Assembly: GCA_028023455.1 (NCBI GenBank)
Contig: JAQFVV010000018.1
Location: 4,923,800 to 4,987,799 of the forward strand
Direction of reading: 5' to 3'
DNA: 64,000 nucleotides
DNA from: Epiperipatus broadwayi
Taxonomy: Eukaryota > Onychophora > Udeonychophora > Euonychophora > Peripatidae
The position numbers and the translations under genes were made by a program. Shown here one piece after another: positions 34,201 through 46,839 of the stretch (its first letter is position 1; the number at the start of each line of letters is the position of its first letter). The notes under the pieces are model-generated. The model ran no database searches. It was not told where the DNA came from and saw only the letters and a list, made by a program, of their open reading frames with translations.

Positions 34201-34653
34201 AAAGGGGATTCAAACCCGGTACATGTGAAAGGTTATTAGATATAACCGTGTCTAGATTCAGATAATCTAGTGGCGCCCTGCTAGACCATATTCACTTAGT
34301 ATTTGTTTAAACATGCACTTAACATCAAACCAAGAAATGAAAGTGGATAAGATCTACTGCCTGTATACCTGAGTTATATTTTATTGAATTACTAGTGTAC
34401 TCACTTCACGTGATTTCATATACCTGAGTTATAATACTTGTTATTAATAATTTGCTTATAATTATTGATATTTGGATATTGAGAAATCCAACATTATTTT
34501 AAATATTATGATCTTATATATTGTAGACTACTCAGGTATGGAAATAGTTATTTGATCAACCTTTAATTTTGTTACAATGAACTCCTTTACTTATTTCTTT
34601 TGAATCTTTACTTGGATCTTAATATCTTTTGAACGAACTTTAATTATGTTACA
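31255..34653 (+). repeat. Element B 5' LTR
   Basis: TGTGCC...GTTACA, matching the 3' LTR and the solo copy at 3581-6848. Near the 3' end it holds a B-box-like GATTCAAACCC segment (34208-34218) and the hairpin/TGGCGCCCTG module (34252-34280). Confidence 0.92.
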
Positions 34654-34654
34654 A

Positions 34655-34672
34655 TGGCGCCCAACGTGGGGC
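34655..34672 (+). promoter_or_regulatory. Primer-binding site, tRNA-Lys type
   Basis: TGGCGCCCAACGTGGGGC starts one base after the 5' LTR. It is the reverse complement of the 3' 18 bases, with CCA, of eukaryotic tRNA-Lys(CUU) as I remember it. This would prime minus-strand synthesis. Confidence 0.92.
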
Positions 34673-35241
34673 TTGATATTTTACCATATACCTGAAAAAG
34701 GGAGTCTATAGAATGATAGGAGATGTGTGGTTAAAAATAGAGAAATTTTTTTTAGTAAAATTTTTTTTTCAGTAAAAATTTTTTTTTTGTCTTACAAAAT
34801 TTTCTTGGCCAAACAGTCTTATTTTAGATGATGATGTTTAATATGATTTAATTTTTCATTGATGATGATAAAATGGGTACAGCCAAAACAGCTTAGTTTT
34901 GTTTTATCAATTTTGAAAATAGAGATGAATATCACAACTTAAGACAAAGGTGAAATAAATAATAGAATTTTTTTTTGTGGAACATTAAAATGATTTATTG
35001 CCAGATAGGATAGGCATAGTAATAGTGATGAATTATGGAATAGTAGTCTCATGTGTGTTTGGGGAGTTCATTTTGTAAAAAGTCTATGATTTTAGAGGTT
35101 TGATTGGATGGTTGATCATTGGAGTTTGGTTGGTTAGATTGCAGTTTTGATGATGAGTGGAGAGTTTTGTCATTGCCTTGAGAATGCTATGTATTTCGTG
35201 TAACTTATGAATGATCAAACCCATTCACTGCTCCAACCCAA

Positions 35242-35523
35242 TTTATATGTTATCTTTATTTTATCATGAAGCAGTTAACAGCAGACCTGCCATGATACCA
35301 GCCTATAAGTCTCCAAGAGAGAGAGCATGGCATAGTTTTCCAATCAAGTTTATATGTTATTCTTATTTTATCATGAAGCAGTTAACAGTAGTCCTGCCAT
35401 GATATCAGCCTATAAGTCTCCAAGAGAGAGAGCAAGGTTTCGTTTTTGTAGTCTATAATAAGCAGGGCATTCCTTGATACTTGCCACATAAGACTCCAAG
35501 AGAGAGAGCAAGGCATAGTTTAT
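35242..35523 (+). repeat. 107-bp tandem repeats in element B leader
   Basis: Unit 1 at 35242-35348 and unit 2 from 35349 share TTTATATGTTAT, TTATCATGAAGCAGTTAACA and CTCCAAGAGAGAGAGCA. A partial third copy of the last part lies near 35490-35523. They lie in the untranslated leader between primer site and ORF. Confidence 0.8.
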
Positions 35524-35976
35524 CTACTTTAGCCCCTAAGACTTAAAATACATCTTTTATTGCAACAGAGTTTGCATCATTCAATCAAGGGTTGTGGTAG
35601 TTAATAGTGATCGAATTGGGATGACCTTCTGAGTGCTCGTGATACATTGTGTGATTATAGTGCTGTGACTGAATTCTTTTATTTATCTCAAGATTGTGAA
35701 CTGCTAGTCATTCTGTGGACTGTCAATATCTGTCAGATTTCTGGGAGAATGGATGAATGTATAATTTGGGCTATTACAGACAGACATGCACTATATAGAT
35801 TATTGTTGTGTAGTTCATTAAATAAGGATATTAAATTTTTTTTGTTGTATTTGTAATGCATAATAAGGTGAAAAGCAAATCAGTCAGTTAGACAAAGATA
35901 GGTGTCAGACAAGGAAAGGATGTGTAGGTTTTTGATGGTCAGGGAAGTACAGATGGGATATATATAGTTTTATAAC

Positions 35977-37643
35977 ATGAGTGAACTAAATTATAGTATG
36001 GAAGAGGTTATGGAAGAGGAAGGTGCCCCAATACCAGGAATCAGTGATCGTTTTCCTACTGAAGAAGAGGAAAACAAACACAAGAGGAAAGAGAGGAAGT
36101 AGAGGAAGATGCCTCTAAAGTTAGTAGCAATAATACGGCCTCAAGTGTGGAGGTAGATGAGGAGCCAGAAGTTGGCCAGATTCAGATAGAAAATAAAAAA
36201 CTCTCAGACATAAAATTAATGATGAGGCAGTTACTTAAAAATATAGAAAGTCTAAGAGAAGATAATAAGCAGCTTATAGAAAGTCTAAGAGAAGATAGTA
36301 AGAAAAATATACAAAGTCTAAAAGACGATACTAAGAATTTAAAAGAAGATAATAAAAGTTTAAGAGAAGATAGGAAGCAGCTCATAGAAAGTTTAAGAGA
36401 AGATAGGAAGCAGTTCATAGAAAGTTTAAGAGAAGATAGTAAGCAAGAGATGGTGAATTTGGAACAAAAAATGGAGAAAAATATAGAAAGTCTAAAAGAG
36501 AATACTAAGAGTTTAAAAGAAGATAATAAAAGTTTAAGAGAAAATTGTAAGCACGGTATAGAGAGTTTGAGAGAAGATCTCAAAGCAAAAATAGATAACT
36601 CTATTGAAAGCAACAACCGAATGATCATGGCCTGGGAAACAGAGATCGAAGAACCTCATATAGAGAAAACTACTGAAAGTATAATAGAAGATAGTCAGAC
36701 CACTGATAATAGAGAAAATAATGTAAAGTTAGATACACTGATAGGGGATAAGTTCCAAGAAGTGGAAAGGCCGATAGTATCCATAAAACCTAATATCTCA
36801 GTAAAAAGAATACATGAGGTAATGGACAGAGAGCAGTTGGGGATAGATCATGAAGTGAAAAAAAGGAAAAGTGAGTTGGAGGAAAAACTACATACACCAG
36901 ATAAGGTGATTGAGTTAAGAGAGGCAACAGGGGAGATGAAACCAAATATTTTAGAAAGAGAACAAAAGTTTCAACAGTCTGTAGTTCTCAATCTAGTAAC
37001 AAACCAGCATGTGTGGTTTCAAAAATCTGTCTACTTAAATAGATTGAAGATACCTTATATATGGTATAGAGAATCTATCTCTCTGAAAAATTTAAATACT
37101 ATGAAAAAGTTAAAAATAAATTATACATGGCACAGAGAATCAACCTCTCTGGAAGATAAAATGAATTATATCTGGTACAGAGAGTCAATCTCTCTGAAGA
37201 GTTTAAAGGTCCATTATATATGGGACAGATAATCTATCTCTCTGAAAAATGTAAATGCTCTGGAAAAGTTAAATGTGCCTTATATGTGGTACAAAGAGTC
37301 AACCTTTCTAGAGAATTTAAAAATAAATTATACGTGGCCCACAAAAACAACCTCTCTGGAAGATTTAAGGATGAATTATATATGGTACAGAGAGTCGATC
37401 TTTCTGGAAGGTTTAAAAATAAAGTATGTATCATACAGAAAATCAATCTCTCTGAAAAACTTCAAGGCATATTATGTATGGTACCAAGAGTCCATATTTC
37501 TAAATGGAGTTTGTAATAGGAGGTTATATAAAATAAATCTTCCGGATATGTTTTATAAATATCCAGTCAAGATGAAAAATGGAAATATAAAAAGGAGACT
37601 GAATGTATGTTTGCAATATTATGCAGACCGCAATATGATTTGA
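35977..37643 (+). pseudogene. Gag-like coiled-coil protein with C-terminal WYRES repeats
   Basis: The reading frame begins at ATG 35977. A one-base shift between 36061 and 36099 (the first frame ends at TAG 36100) moves it into the frame that continues to 37643, with one TAA at 37230-37232, where a repeat unit would have a Glu codon. About 555 codons in total. Order: acidic N-terminus; long coiled coil (about 36178-36640) built of SLREDxKQ-type repeats; mixed acidic linker; then ten copies of a 15-22 residue unit with consensus WYRESISLKxLKxxYI (37012-37503); then a short lysine/arginine-rich tail. No zinc knuckle, protease or polymerase motif. By position and coiled coil it should be the gag-type particle protein. 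The repeat domain matches nothing I recognise. Confidence 0.65.
37012..37503 (+). repeat. Coding minisatellite (WYRES units)
   Basis: Basic unit 48 bp (16 codons) beginning TGGTACAGAGAGTC, with two longer units carrying a 6-codon extension (TMKKLK- or ALEKLN-like). Units differ at the DNA level but stay in frame across all ten copies; only one stop has appeared. Confidence 0.85.
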
Positions 37644-37951
37644 AAAGAAAAAGCCATTTTAAATTACCAAGAAAATAGGAGAGAATGCCTTTATGCTTGC
37701 TACTCTTGATGGGAATAACGGAACCTATAATGCTAGGAGTTTGATCCCTTATACTTCAGCAGAATAGCCTGGCAAAGATCTCCAAATAAATTACATTTAG
37801 TTTTTTAATGAAAAGTATGATATTTACCAGTCATTAGAATTTTTTTTTTATATATATATATTATTATTAGTGTGTTTATTATTATTAGTGTATTTATTAG
37901 TTAGGATTTTTTTTAAATATAGTTAAGACAAAAGTGCTGATGATTTTATCC

Positions 37952-37966
37952 GAAGGGGGGGGGAGT
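37952..37966 (+). promoter_or_regulatory. Element B polypurine tract
   Basis: GAAGGGGGGGGGAG, then one T, then the 3' LTR start TGTGCC at 37967. Confidence 0.9.
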
Positions 37967-40900
37967 TGTGCCATTACAATTTAGTCACTAGCTAAATTTA
38001 TAGTAATGTGCATGTAAAAAAATGTAAAACAAAATCATCATCACATTTTTATATAACCATAAAAGAAGCTGTAGGGCATCCAAGTTCAAACCCTACAAGG
38101 TCCAGTTCTAAAAGCTTTAAACAGAGAGAGAGTGGGTCAACAATTATATGCTTTATTTGTTTGTGTGTTGATATAAAGGTAATACACACATTTAAACTAT
38201 TTAATATTTAAATTTTCTGTTAAAAAGCAAAGTTATAATGCATACGTATAGGCAGTGTATGTGTAAACTATTTAATTGTTTTATATTTCAAATATTCAAC
38301 ATTTTAACTTTCTTTAAACTAACCTATGCTTGATCAATTTTAATATCTTATTCTATACTTCTGTTTTCTTTTCTATAATTGTAATTGGGATTTAAAAGTT
38401 ACAGATTTAATTAAATAATAGGGTTAGAATTACTAAGCTAGCAATTATATTATTTAATGTTAGTTTATGAATGATTTGAAATAATGAAGTATGTGTGTAC
38501 ATTACATACAGAAATTTACATTTATTAAATATTGAAAGAAAAGGAAGGATTAAATCTGTCAAATTATTTTTTTTGTACAATTTTATGTTAAAAGAGGAAA
38601 TCTGTTTAATCAGATATCTATCTTTGTAGCAATTTTGTTTTTTTTTTGTAAATGATTGTTTGTCACTTTGGGAGCTTAATTTGGGTGGGAACTCTAATTT
38701 TGAAATTGTCTTATCTTAAGATCTAAAGAAGGAAGCTCAAAGATTTGAAATGTTACCTAGATGTAAAAAAAAGAAAGGAAATAAGGATTAAGTCTATTTT
38801 TTTTTAAAACAAAAGTGTCTGGAAAAAGGATTAAACTTTTCAGTTGAAAAATAATTTAGTTGAAAATAAATTAGAGATCTAATTAAAACAAATTTGTCCA
38901 AAAATAGCAAGTGACGCTATCTCTGATTGGTTAAGTTAGCTAAAAATTGGATATAAAAAGCTGTCTGGAATTATTATTATTATTGTGATTATGATTCAGA
39001 TTATTAGACTATTAAATTGAATGTTGAAAATATAAGAAATGGCTGGCTAGAAAAATTATATGTATGTCCCATCTTTGCTGGACCATCTGGGGAAGCTGCA
39101 CATCATATAGGAAAGAAAAGATGTTGTGTCTAAAATAATATTCTACACCTTTCAACTGACCAGAGAAATAAGATGTTTTTAATAGAAGGAAGAAAGCATT
39201 CACCTGCATTCAAAGAAGATGAATTAATCTACTGATAAATATTAATCATCAAGTCCAATTAATTGTTCCAACAACTGATTTTAAACTCAAGAAAATTTAT
39301 AAATGTGAAAACAACTACTGTATTTCATCCACTAAAAAAAATCATGCTTGACAGGAAAAGAAGAAAAATTGATATAATGATTTCCAAATTATCCACTAAA
39401 GCAAATAACCTCAATAGAGTCACCATCATCAAATAGTTATACACCTCAAGAAAGAGATTGTTCCCAGTAAAACGGAAATGGTAGCTGCAGAAATATAGAC
39501 ATTATACAAGACAAGTTTGAACCCTTGGAAATTCGCCACAAACAAAAGATCGGTAATATGACTTTTTATATCTATTTTCTTTATGATATCAGAGTCTTAA
39601 TAAACATTTTAGCAATAAAGTGGTATATTTTATTTAAAGAACTTTTAAAGACTATTCAGATCGATTAAAAACAAGAATGTCTTACTAATAATAACTTTGA
39701 GCTTCATAAATGATCTTGAATGTATCAAAATTATTTGTTTATTAATTTTACAGTTATGAAAAATATTAATGTGTAAAATAATTTTTTTTTATGGTATTAT
39801 GATTTTAGTTTTAACTAATATATTATTATTATTTTGGTTTTAAATAATATTTTATTATTATTATGGGATAAAACACGCACATACATAATAATATTTTTAT
39901 ATGTGTATAATTGCGAGTGAATGTGAAGTAATAAGTAGTATTAGAATATTAGATTAGTTTGTTTCAAGTTAAGTATAGCATTTCAGAGGTAGAAGAGAGG
40001 GGGAGATAATGATTTAAAACTCTTTTCTAAAACTTGCTCTTTCAATTCTACTAACATTTTTTTTTAACATTCTATTTACATGTTAGATTTATAAAGTATG
40101 TGTGTTAATGAGCAGATAATTTTTTTTTCTTGAAATACTTTTCTCATGGAGTGAAAATCATGGTCAATGTGACATCCAACTTAATACAATATACATTTGA
40201 AGGGAAAGGGGGAAGAACTTGAAATTAATCTGAGGATTGTTATATAATCAATTATTATTATTATTATTATTATTCATGTCAATTTTCATGTTTATCTAGA
40301 AATTTTTATGTATATGTTAGAAATGCAGTAATAAATATTAGTTTGTTTTATTAAACGAGGCATATATATTTCATTAAGTGTAGTCTTTGTTAAGTGTGAT
40401 TATTCATCATCATCAATGGTTGAATATTAGTTATTTAAGATATAAGTAAGTATGCTAAAATTAAGCAATAATTATGAATTTCTTTATAAAAATTAGTTTT
40501 ATGTTTAGGCTTAGTCCTAGAGCTGTAGTTGAAACCCTTGTCATTATCGTTATTATTATCATCATCATCATTGTCATCAACGTTTTAATTAATGAGCTGT
40601 TTAACTGTTTAAAGGCCATAAATAAATATTGATTTTATAATATTTAGTGATTTCTTAGTATTATTATAACCACATCCCGTCATCTATTTCATGCAAGGAT
40701 GAGTGAATTGCCATCCTAAATTAGTTATATATAATCTGAGCTAGTAAACTTATAAAAATATTGAAACACATTTGTTATGCTAAGATCTAAGAAGTGATTT
40801 ATGTCTAATATACTCCACTTTGGTTTAAAGATGTTTTACTTTTACCTAAATATTAGTGCATATAGTGATATGGCTCAAAAAGCAAAATCTTCCATTTTTA

Positions 40901-41374
40901 TTAGAAATAAAGTACCAAAAAAGGGGATTCAAACCCGGTACATGTGAAAGGTTATTAGATATAACTGTGTCTAGATTCAGATAATCTAGTGGCGCCCTGC
41001 TAGACCATATTCACTTAGTATTTGTTTAAACATGCACTTAACATCAAACCAAGAAATGAAAGTGGATAAGATCTACTGCCTGTATACCTGAGTTATATTT
41101 TATTGAATTACTAGTGTACTCACTTCACGTGATTTCATATACCTGAGTTATAATACTTGTTATTAATAATTTGCTTATAATTATTGATATTTGGATATTG
41201 AGAAATCCAACATTATTTTAAATATTATGATCTTATATATTGTAGACTACTCAGGTATGGAAATAGTTATTTGATCAACCAATGGCATTTTGTTACAATG
41301 AACTCCTTTACTTATTTCTTTTGAACCTTTACTTGGATCTTAATATCTTTTGAATGAACATTTATTATGTTACA
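37967..41374 (+). repeat. Element B 3' LTR
   Basis: 3408 bp, ending GTTACA before an ATATAT run. It differs from the 5' LTR mainly by short poly-T and (TTA)n length changes and scattered substitutions. The hairpin module is at 40971-40999. Confidence 0.92.
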
Positions 41375-41441
41375 ATATATATATATATATATAACAACTT
41401 TCAGAATAATTGTTTCGTTTATTTAAAATAGTATACTTTGA

Positions 41442-42198
41442 TTAACCTTTTAACCGCTAATTAAATCATTGGTTGTATGAGGTAAAAATCAAAGCTTTTA
41501 ATTGGCCAAGTCACAAACTGAAGACAAAGCCTATTGTTAAAATATATTCGCCTATAATATTAAATTCAACTCAGATACGTTTATAAAAAGTATATTATTA
41601 ATTTTTCAGGTTATGAAGAGAACGAAAGTTCTTTCAAAAATAAATTGCTATTTATTTATTCTAAAATATTCAATTTCGGCAACATAAAAGCTATAATATA
41701 AACAAAAAGATCGACTTTTACGTTATAGAAAAGTAAATATTTCTTTTTACTACAGCTTCAATATTTTTACAAAAATCTTCGATATTTTTCGAAAATAATT
41801 TTGTTTTTTTTCGTTTATTTTTAAAAATTATTTTTAATTTGTCAAATTATCCTTTTTTTAATACTTAAATCACATTCGAAATGAAAATCTCAGCGTTTAT
41901 CTTTATTTTTCTTTGATCAGGCGGTTTCTTTGTTTTTTCCAGCCAATCAGAATGTCTTTGTCGGCTGAGAACTGGCTGAGAGCCAATCACCAATAAGCTT
42001 CTTTCTTTGTTTAGCTTTAAATGCAGTTTTTTTTTATTTTTTACTTGTAAAAGAATTCATAAGAGGGCACCATCTTATAGAGCTTTTAAAAACCTATTTA
42101 AAAACATATTGAACGAATATTTTCGTATAAAAACTTGCAGAGTTAGAGTGATGTCAGATGTCTACGAGGTGCCTCGTAAGAGGCGGGAAAAGGGTTAA
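41442..42198. mobile_element. piggyBac-like MITE
   Basis: TTAA lies at both ends (41442-41445 and 42195-42198). The ends read TTAACCTTTTAACCGC on the left and the inverse TTAACCCTTTTCCCGC from the right, about 13 of 16 matching. TTAA duplication and CC-T-rich ends fit piggyBac-type elements. A 63-codon frame at 42007-42198 runs into the right terminus and has no recognised domain. Confidence 0.55.
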
Positions 42199-44850
42199 TA
42201 AATTATGCTTGCTCTGACTAGATGATTAAATGTGTCAAACTTATGATATTTTTATACTAAAAGACTTCACTATATTATTTCCAATTTGGAATCTTTTTGT
42301 GTCTCTGCTTTGTGATGCCGGCGGAGAGAGATAAATTAGATTGGTATCATCGGGATTGTTGCTCATAAGTTGGTAGATCTGTAAAATAGGCAAATAGGGA
42401 AGGGTTCATGAATGTTCCTGACTTCTGTATCTTGCACACGATTGGACTCGAGGTACTTTTGTCTAGATGCTAGATTTTGTTAAATGAACAGTCAAAACTG
42501 GCCGATACACTATTTTAAGACAAATGATAATGAGGCTATTGAATCTGTTAAAAATATGTTTTAAAATATAGATTCTAATTTTTTTTATAGATTATCTAAA
42601 TTCAATATTATTCTTGCAAATGGTATTATTTGTTGGGAAAAAAAATAGAAGGAAGAAACCTGATGTTTGAGACAAAGTTTTTTAACATCACTCATCAAGA
42701 CACATTTTTATAATCCTCCACACAGAAACTGCAATTGAAAATTCTCATTTGTTAAAAATCTCATCTCCAAAATGAATGATTTATTAGGGAGTCAGATAAC
42801 AAAAAAAATATAATCGTGTTGTATCATCTATTAATTTCTATTTGCCTCTATAAATGAAATGTATATTTTAATAATAAGCCTTTCTATTACTGATTTACAT
42901 GTGCTTGTTATTACTGTCATATGTCAGATGCTATTGCATTCTCAGTATGCAAAGTGGGTGAAAAGTTACTTTGTTTGTCAATGAAATAAATAATATTGTA
43001 TCTCCCAAATAACAAAAAATTTAATTATTTTTCTAATAATTAATGAAATATTGCTGTATTGGCAAAATATTATGATAAAGTAACTTTTGGTTTATCCTAC
43101 ATAATAGCAAACCTGTTCTAATTTAAAGTACTGAAGATAAAGAAGTTGGGAGAAAATGAAAGAAAAAGAAAAGAAAACAGAAAAAATTACTTATACCTAA
43201 AACAATATCTAGTTTTTAATTATTCAGTATTTTATCTACAAGGCAGTAATCTCTTAGCTAGACACTGCTTATTATTTATTCACAGTTAATCCTCACAACT
43301 GAAGATGTCTGAATCATCTACAGTCTTCAATTTTCCATATATTCAACACTAAATATGCATTGACAAATTGCTTATTAATTATTATTACATTTAAAAATAT
43401 GTACCTGCCAATGATAAAATGATAAGTTTGTTTCTCAGATTTACTTTATCATCCCCAAATCAGCAATGATTGTCTTATTTTATATTTCAGCATTTTGTAT
43501 TTCCAAATGAAAAAGAAAACCTTATGCAAGCAACATTTTGATAGGCCAAGCTGATTACATTATTTAATATATATAATTTTGTTCACTATTTACTATTCAA
43601 AATTATTTTTTACATTTATTCATACTATAATAACATATTTATTGTTTTCATAGAGAATAATTATTTGATTTAGTGCATAACTTTTATTATATAAAATAAA
43701 AGTGTAAAATAAAAATATAATTAGTTCTAATACACCTATTCCAGTCTATTTTAAAAAACCTAAGAATTGTGGCACAAAAAATGGATTTTTTAATATAAAT
43801 AGCAAAAATATAAAAACATTCATTTACAAGTGACAAAATTGCTCCACCCACAACTTGCCATCCACTTCAGATAAAGACAGTAATGTTTATCACTAATCAT
43901 TTCTTAAACTAGAGATTATCTCTAGCACAGATATAAACTTTAAATTTACCTCAGTTAAAGATTAATATATCTGATTTTTATTTTTTAATTAATCACATAC
44001 ATGTCTGGAGTTATTCACATTTCTCTTTCCTATATGCAATATCTTTTATAAATTTATTGAATAATCTCCACACCACACACATTATTTTCAAGTCATATGA
44101 AAATTGTCAGCAGGATTGGAGAATTTAGTATTTGATTGTATTGAATGTGTAAGAAAATATTCAAATATTATTGCTATTTATATTAGAATTAATCTTGCGA
44201 ATGCAGAAAAAATAATGGCAGAAAATAATGCATATTTTATTTTTAAAAAATGGGCTTTATATAGAGCTTCAAATAAATGCATATAAATAGTTGGATTTTA
44301 TTATTCCAGATATTATTAGTCTCATCGAGATTCAATACCAACTGCTGTCACAGTGATTAGAAGATACCTGGCATAAAAACTCTATAGTTAGCAATTATTT
44401 ATTTTATGTGCTAATATATTCGCTTGCTTATTGAACTTTTTATGTATTTTACAATGGTTATAAATAGCTCTCCTGCTTGAATTTTTTTTTTTACTGTTAT
44501 TCACAATAATTTTATGTGTGCCCCAATTTTTTGTATGCTGATTTATATTTTGAAAAAAAAAAAATTTAAAGCTGTAGCACAAAGAAAGATTTGTAAAAAC
44601 AAGATAATACTTCTGAATCTTTTAATTGCAGAAATACTCTTAAAGCATAAATATTATTAAAAGGAACTATTAAAGATAATTATAACAGCTAAATATTACC
44701 TATGGCAAAGAAAATCAAGTCAATTCTTTGCATCATGAAACATTCCCTCTCTTGAATATTTATGTAAAGTATGCGAAATTTTTATTTAAATTTTTCAAAT
44801 ACAGATATCTTGTCAGTAATAACACACAGACAACACAGACTACTAATGAC
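42199..44850. other. Intron-like AT-rich DNA
   Basis: No supported gene or repeat. Confidence 0.5.
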
Positions 44851-45000
44851 TCAATGTTTTGAGTAGTATTATTCTCTTCTCTTTTTAAGGTGTTGCTGGC
44901 TGACCAGTGACAGTATTATTATAGAAGTCAATTCACACCTTTAAATTCGCAATTGGTGAATTTAAGGCAAATGCTTTAACCAAGTAAGCTATTCTGTCAA
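44851..45000 (-). mobile_element. Short element related to the PLE 1 terminal repeat (tRNA-like)
   Basis: On the minus strand it has the same order as the PLE 1 terminal repeats: A-box-like AGCTTACTTGGTTAAAGCA, an expanded middle, then CACTGGTCAGCCAGCAACACC and AATAATACTACTC. The body of the Penelope-like element is absent. It may be a solo terminal repeat or a SINE using the same tail. Confidence 0.6.
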
Positions 45001-46704
45001 TATACCTTAAGTAAGTTTTTTGAATTATTGGGAGAAGTGATAAAATAGGTAAATAATAAGTGAGGATACAATTGTCTGTAGTACATTAGAACATTAGAAT
45101 TTTGTTCAAAAAATAAATCTCATTTATAAAAGATTTATCTTGATTAAGTCAAATGTTTCATCTAATATTAAGAAGGAAAAAAATTAATCTTAAGATTTAA
45201 TTATTCTGAATCAGTTTTTTATAAATTGGTTGAAAACAATTTTTGAATGGATTCCACAGTTTCAGTATTGCATTTTTAATGTATAGATATTGATAATAAA
45301 AAATTCTGTTTTTCTAAACATTATCACTCACTTATCTTTCTTTGATCAATGACAAATCTATCACTGTTAAAGTATGGTCATTAAATAAGAATGACAAAAT
45401 TAATTGTATCAGCTTTATAAATGCAGTATTCCTTGCATTAGTATAATATTGACCAATAAGATTATTGAACTATGGTATCATCTTTATAAATGCAATCTTC
45501 TTTGCATTAGAATGAGATTATTGAACTATGGTTTATATTACAAATACACATAATGTGAAATTTAACTGTACTGCATATCATTTTTGACAAGGGTTCAAAA
45601 ATATCTGCAGTTAGTCAAACCAAGCACAAAGCTAAATAGTATTAATCCTATATAAGCTGCACAAACATGATGTTGCTTTCACAATCCTAGAGTAATAGAA
45701 TAATTACTTGAAATAATTACTTTATTAAACTTAATAGAAGTAAAAATAATCAATGCTATCTTTTCAGTGAGGAAGGTTGATAGCCAGAAATTAGTTTGAT
45801 GATTTGATTGTTGCTGTCATCTGGTGTCAATATACTCAGCTGTAGAGTAGCATGCTTGGGTGATAGTGTGGTATTTCATTTCTGTCATTCTGTTGGGGTT
45901 CGTTTTTTAAATCAAATATCATGAAATGGTTTTTGAATGCTTAAATAAAAAGCAGAGCATAATAGTTTCATTCAATTAATCAATTTTAAGTTTTATTTCA
46001 TTACTATAAAATCTACGCAATAACTTTTTTGCCTACAGTAAATTTTTTACCAATGAGATAAATGTTTAATGGAGTAATCAGTAATACCAATAACTATAGT
46101 GATCTCCTAAACTAAATTTTCCCATATTTGTAGTAAATGGCATAAACATTGAGTAATTGATACATTCCTATAAGAAAAAGTTTATATTGAATGAGATTGA
46201 ACAGTGAGCTATTGTAAAAGAAGATAAATTAGGAGTTTTCTGCATGGATGCTGCCATATGAAACCAAGTTACCAAAATTGTCAATAACAATATATTTTCC
46301 AAATAATAGCAAACTCAATTAATTGTATAGTATTAGTTTGATTCTTCCATTATTTTATTATTTTTAATATGTTTAATTAAAAAATGAGACTAAATGGGAG
46401 AAAATAGATTAATTATAGATAAAAACTATATCTTGTTATAATGCAAATAGTAATAGTCAAATAATTTATAAACTGGTATGCTGCTATAATGTGAATAATT
46501 AAAGCAAAATGAATGCTTATATATGAACAAGGTAGAATGCTTTTTATTTATGGTTGCTTGAATTTATCATAGCATTAATTATTATTATTTAATGCATGGA
46601 TTTTTTTTTTGGTCAGCTTAACAAATTTATGATCAAGGAACTAGAAGAGATTCTAACTAAGCCCAATATTCTCACTAGTGGCTTTATTAACTCCTTCAAT
46701 TCTT
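45001..46704. other. Intron-like DNA with a local tandem duplication
   Basis: No gene seen. At 45407-45475 and 45476-45531 two copies of a 56-69 bp unit share CTTTATAAATGCA, TTGCATTAG and GATTATTGAACTATGG. Confidence 0.6.
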
Positions 46705-46839
46705 AGAGTTATTAAAATATTTTTATTTATGAAGTGAATAATAAATTGTTTGTTTGACAGAGATCCCAGTATTTAAATACATTTTGAGAACATAGTTGAT
46801 CATGGTTTATTTTTGATATGAAACATAGATCTCTATAGA
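46705..46839 (+). repeat. Interspersed direct repeat, copy 1
   Basis: Matches 48250-48432: both start AGAGTTATTAAAATATTTTT and end ATAGTTGATCATGG...AGATCTCTATAG. Copy 2 carries about 45-50 extra bases including a (TG)n run. Confidence 0.8.

Larger units (their letters stand above)
31255..41374 (+). mobile_element. Element B: complete LTR retrotransposon with giant LTRs
   Basis: A 10.1-kb element with LTRs of 3399 bp (31255-34653) and 3408 bp (37967-41374) that are nearly identical by eye, so it is young. The 3.31-kb internal region has an exact tRNA-Lys primer-binding site, repeated leader sequence, one gag-like ORF with two lesions, and a G-rich polypurine tract touching the 3' LTR. No pol domain is visible. 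ATAT-type sequence flanks both ends. Two-thirds of the element is LTR, which is unusual. It resembles the non-autonomous large-derivative class of LTR elements. Confidence 0.92.

Noticed and set aside
36182-36628. 148-residue minus-strand frame rich in LLSSLKLS
   Set aside because: It is the antisense shadow of the coiled-coil repeats in the element B gag-like gene.
37860-37900. CRISPR-like or other short regularly spaced repeats
   Set aside because: Repeated TATTATTATTAGTG units are simple-sequence AT repeats without spacers; nothing in the window resembles a CRISPR array.
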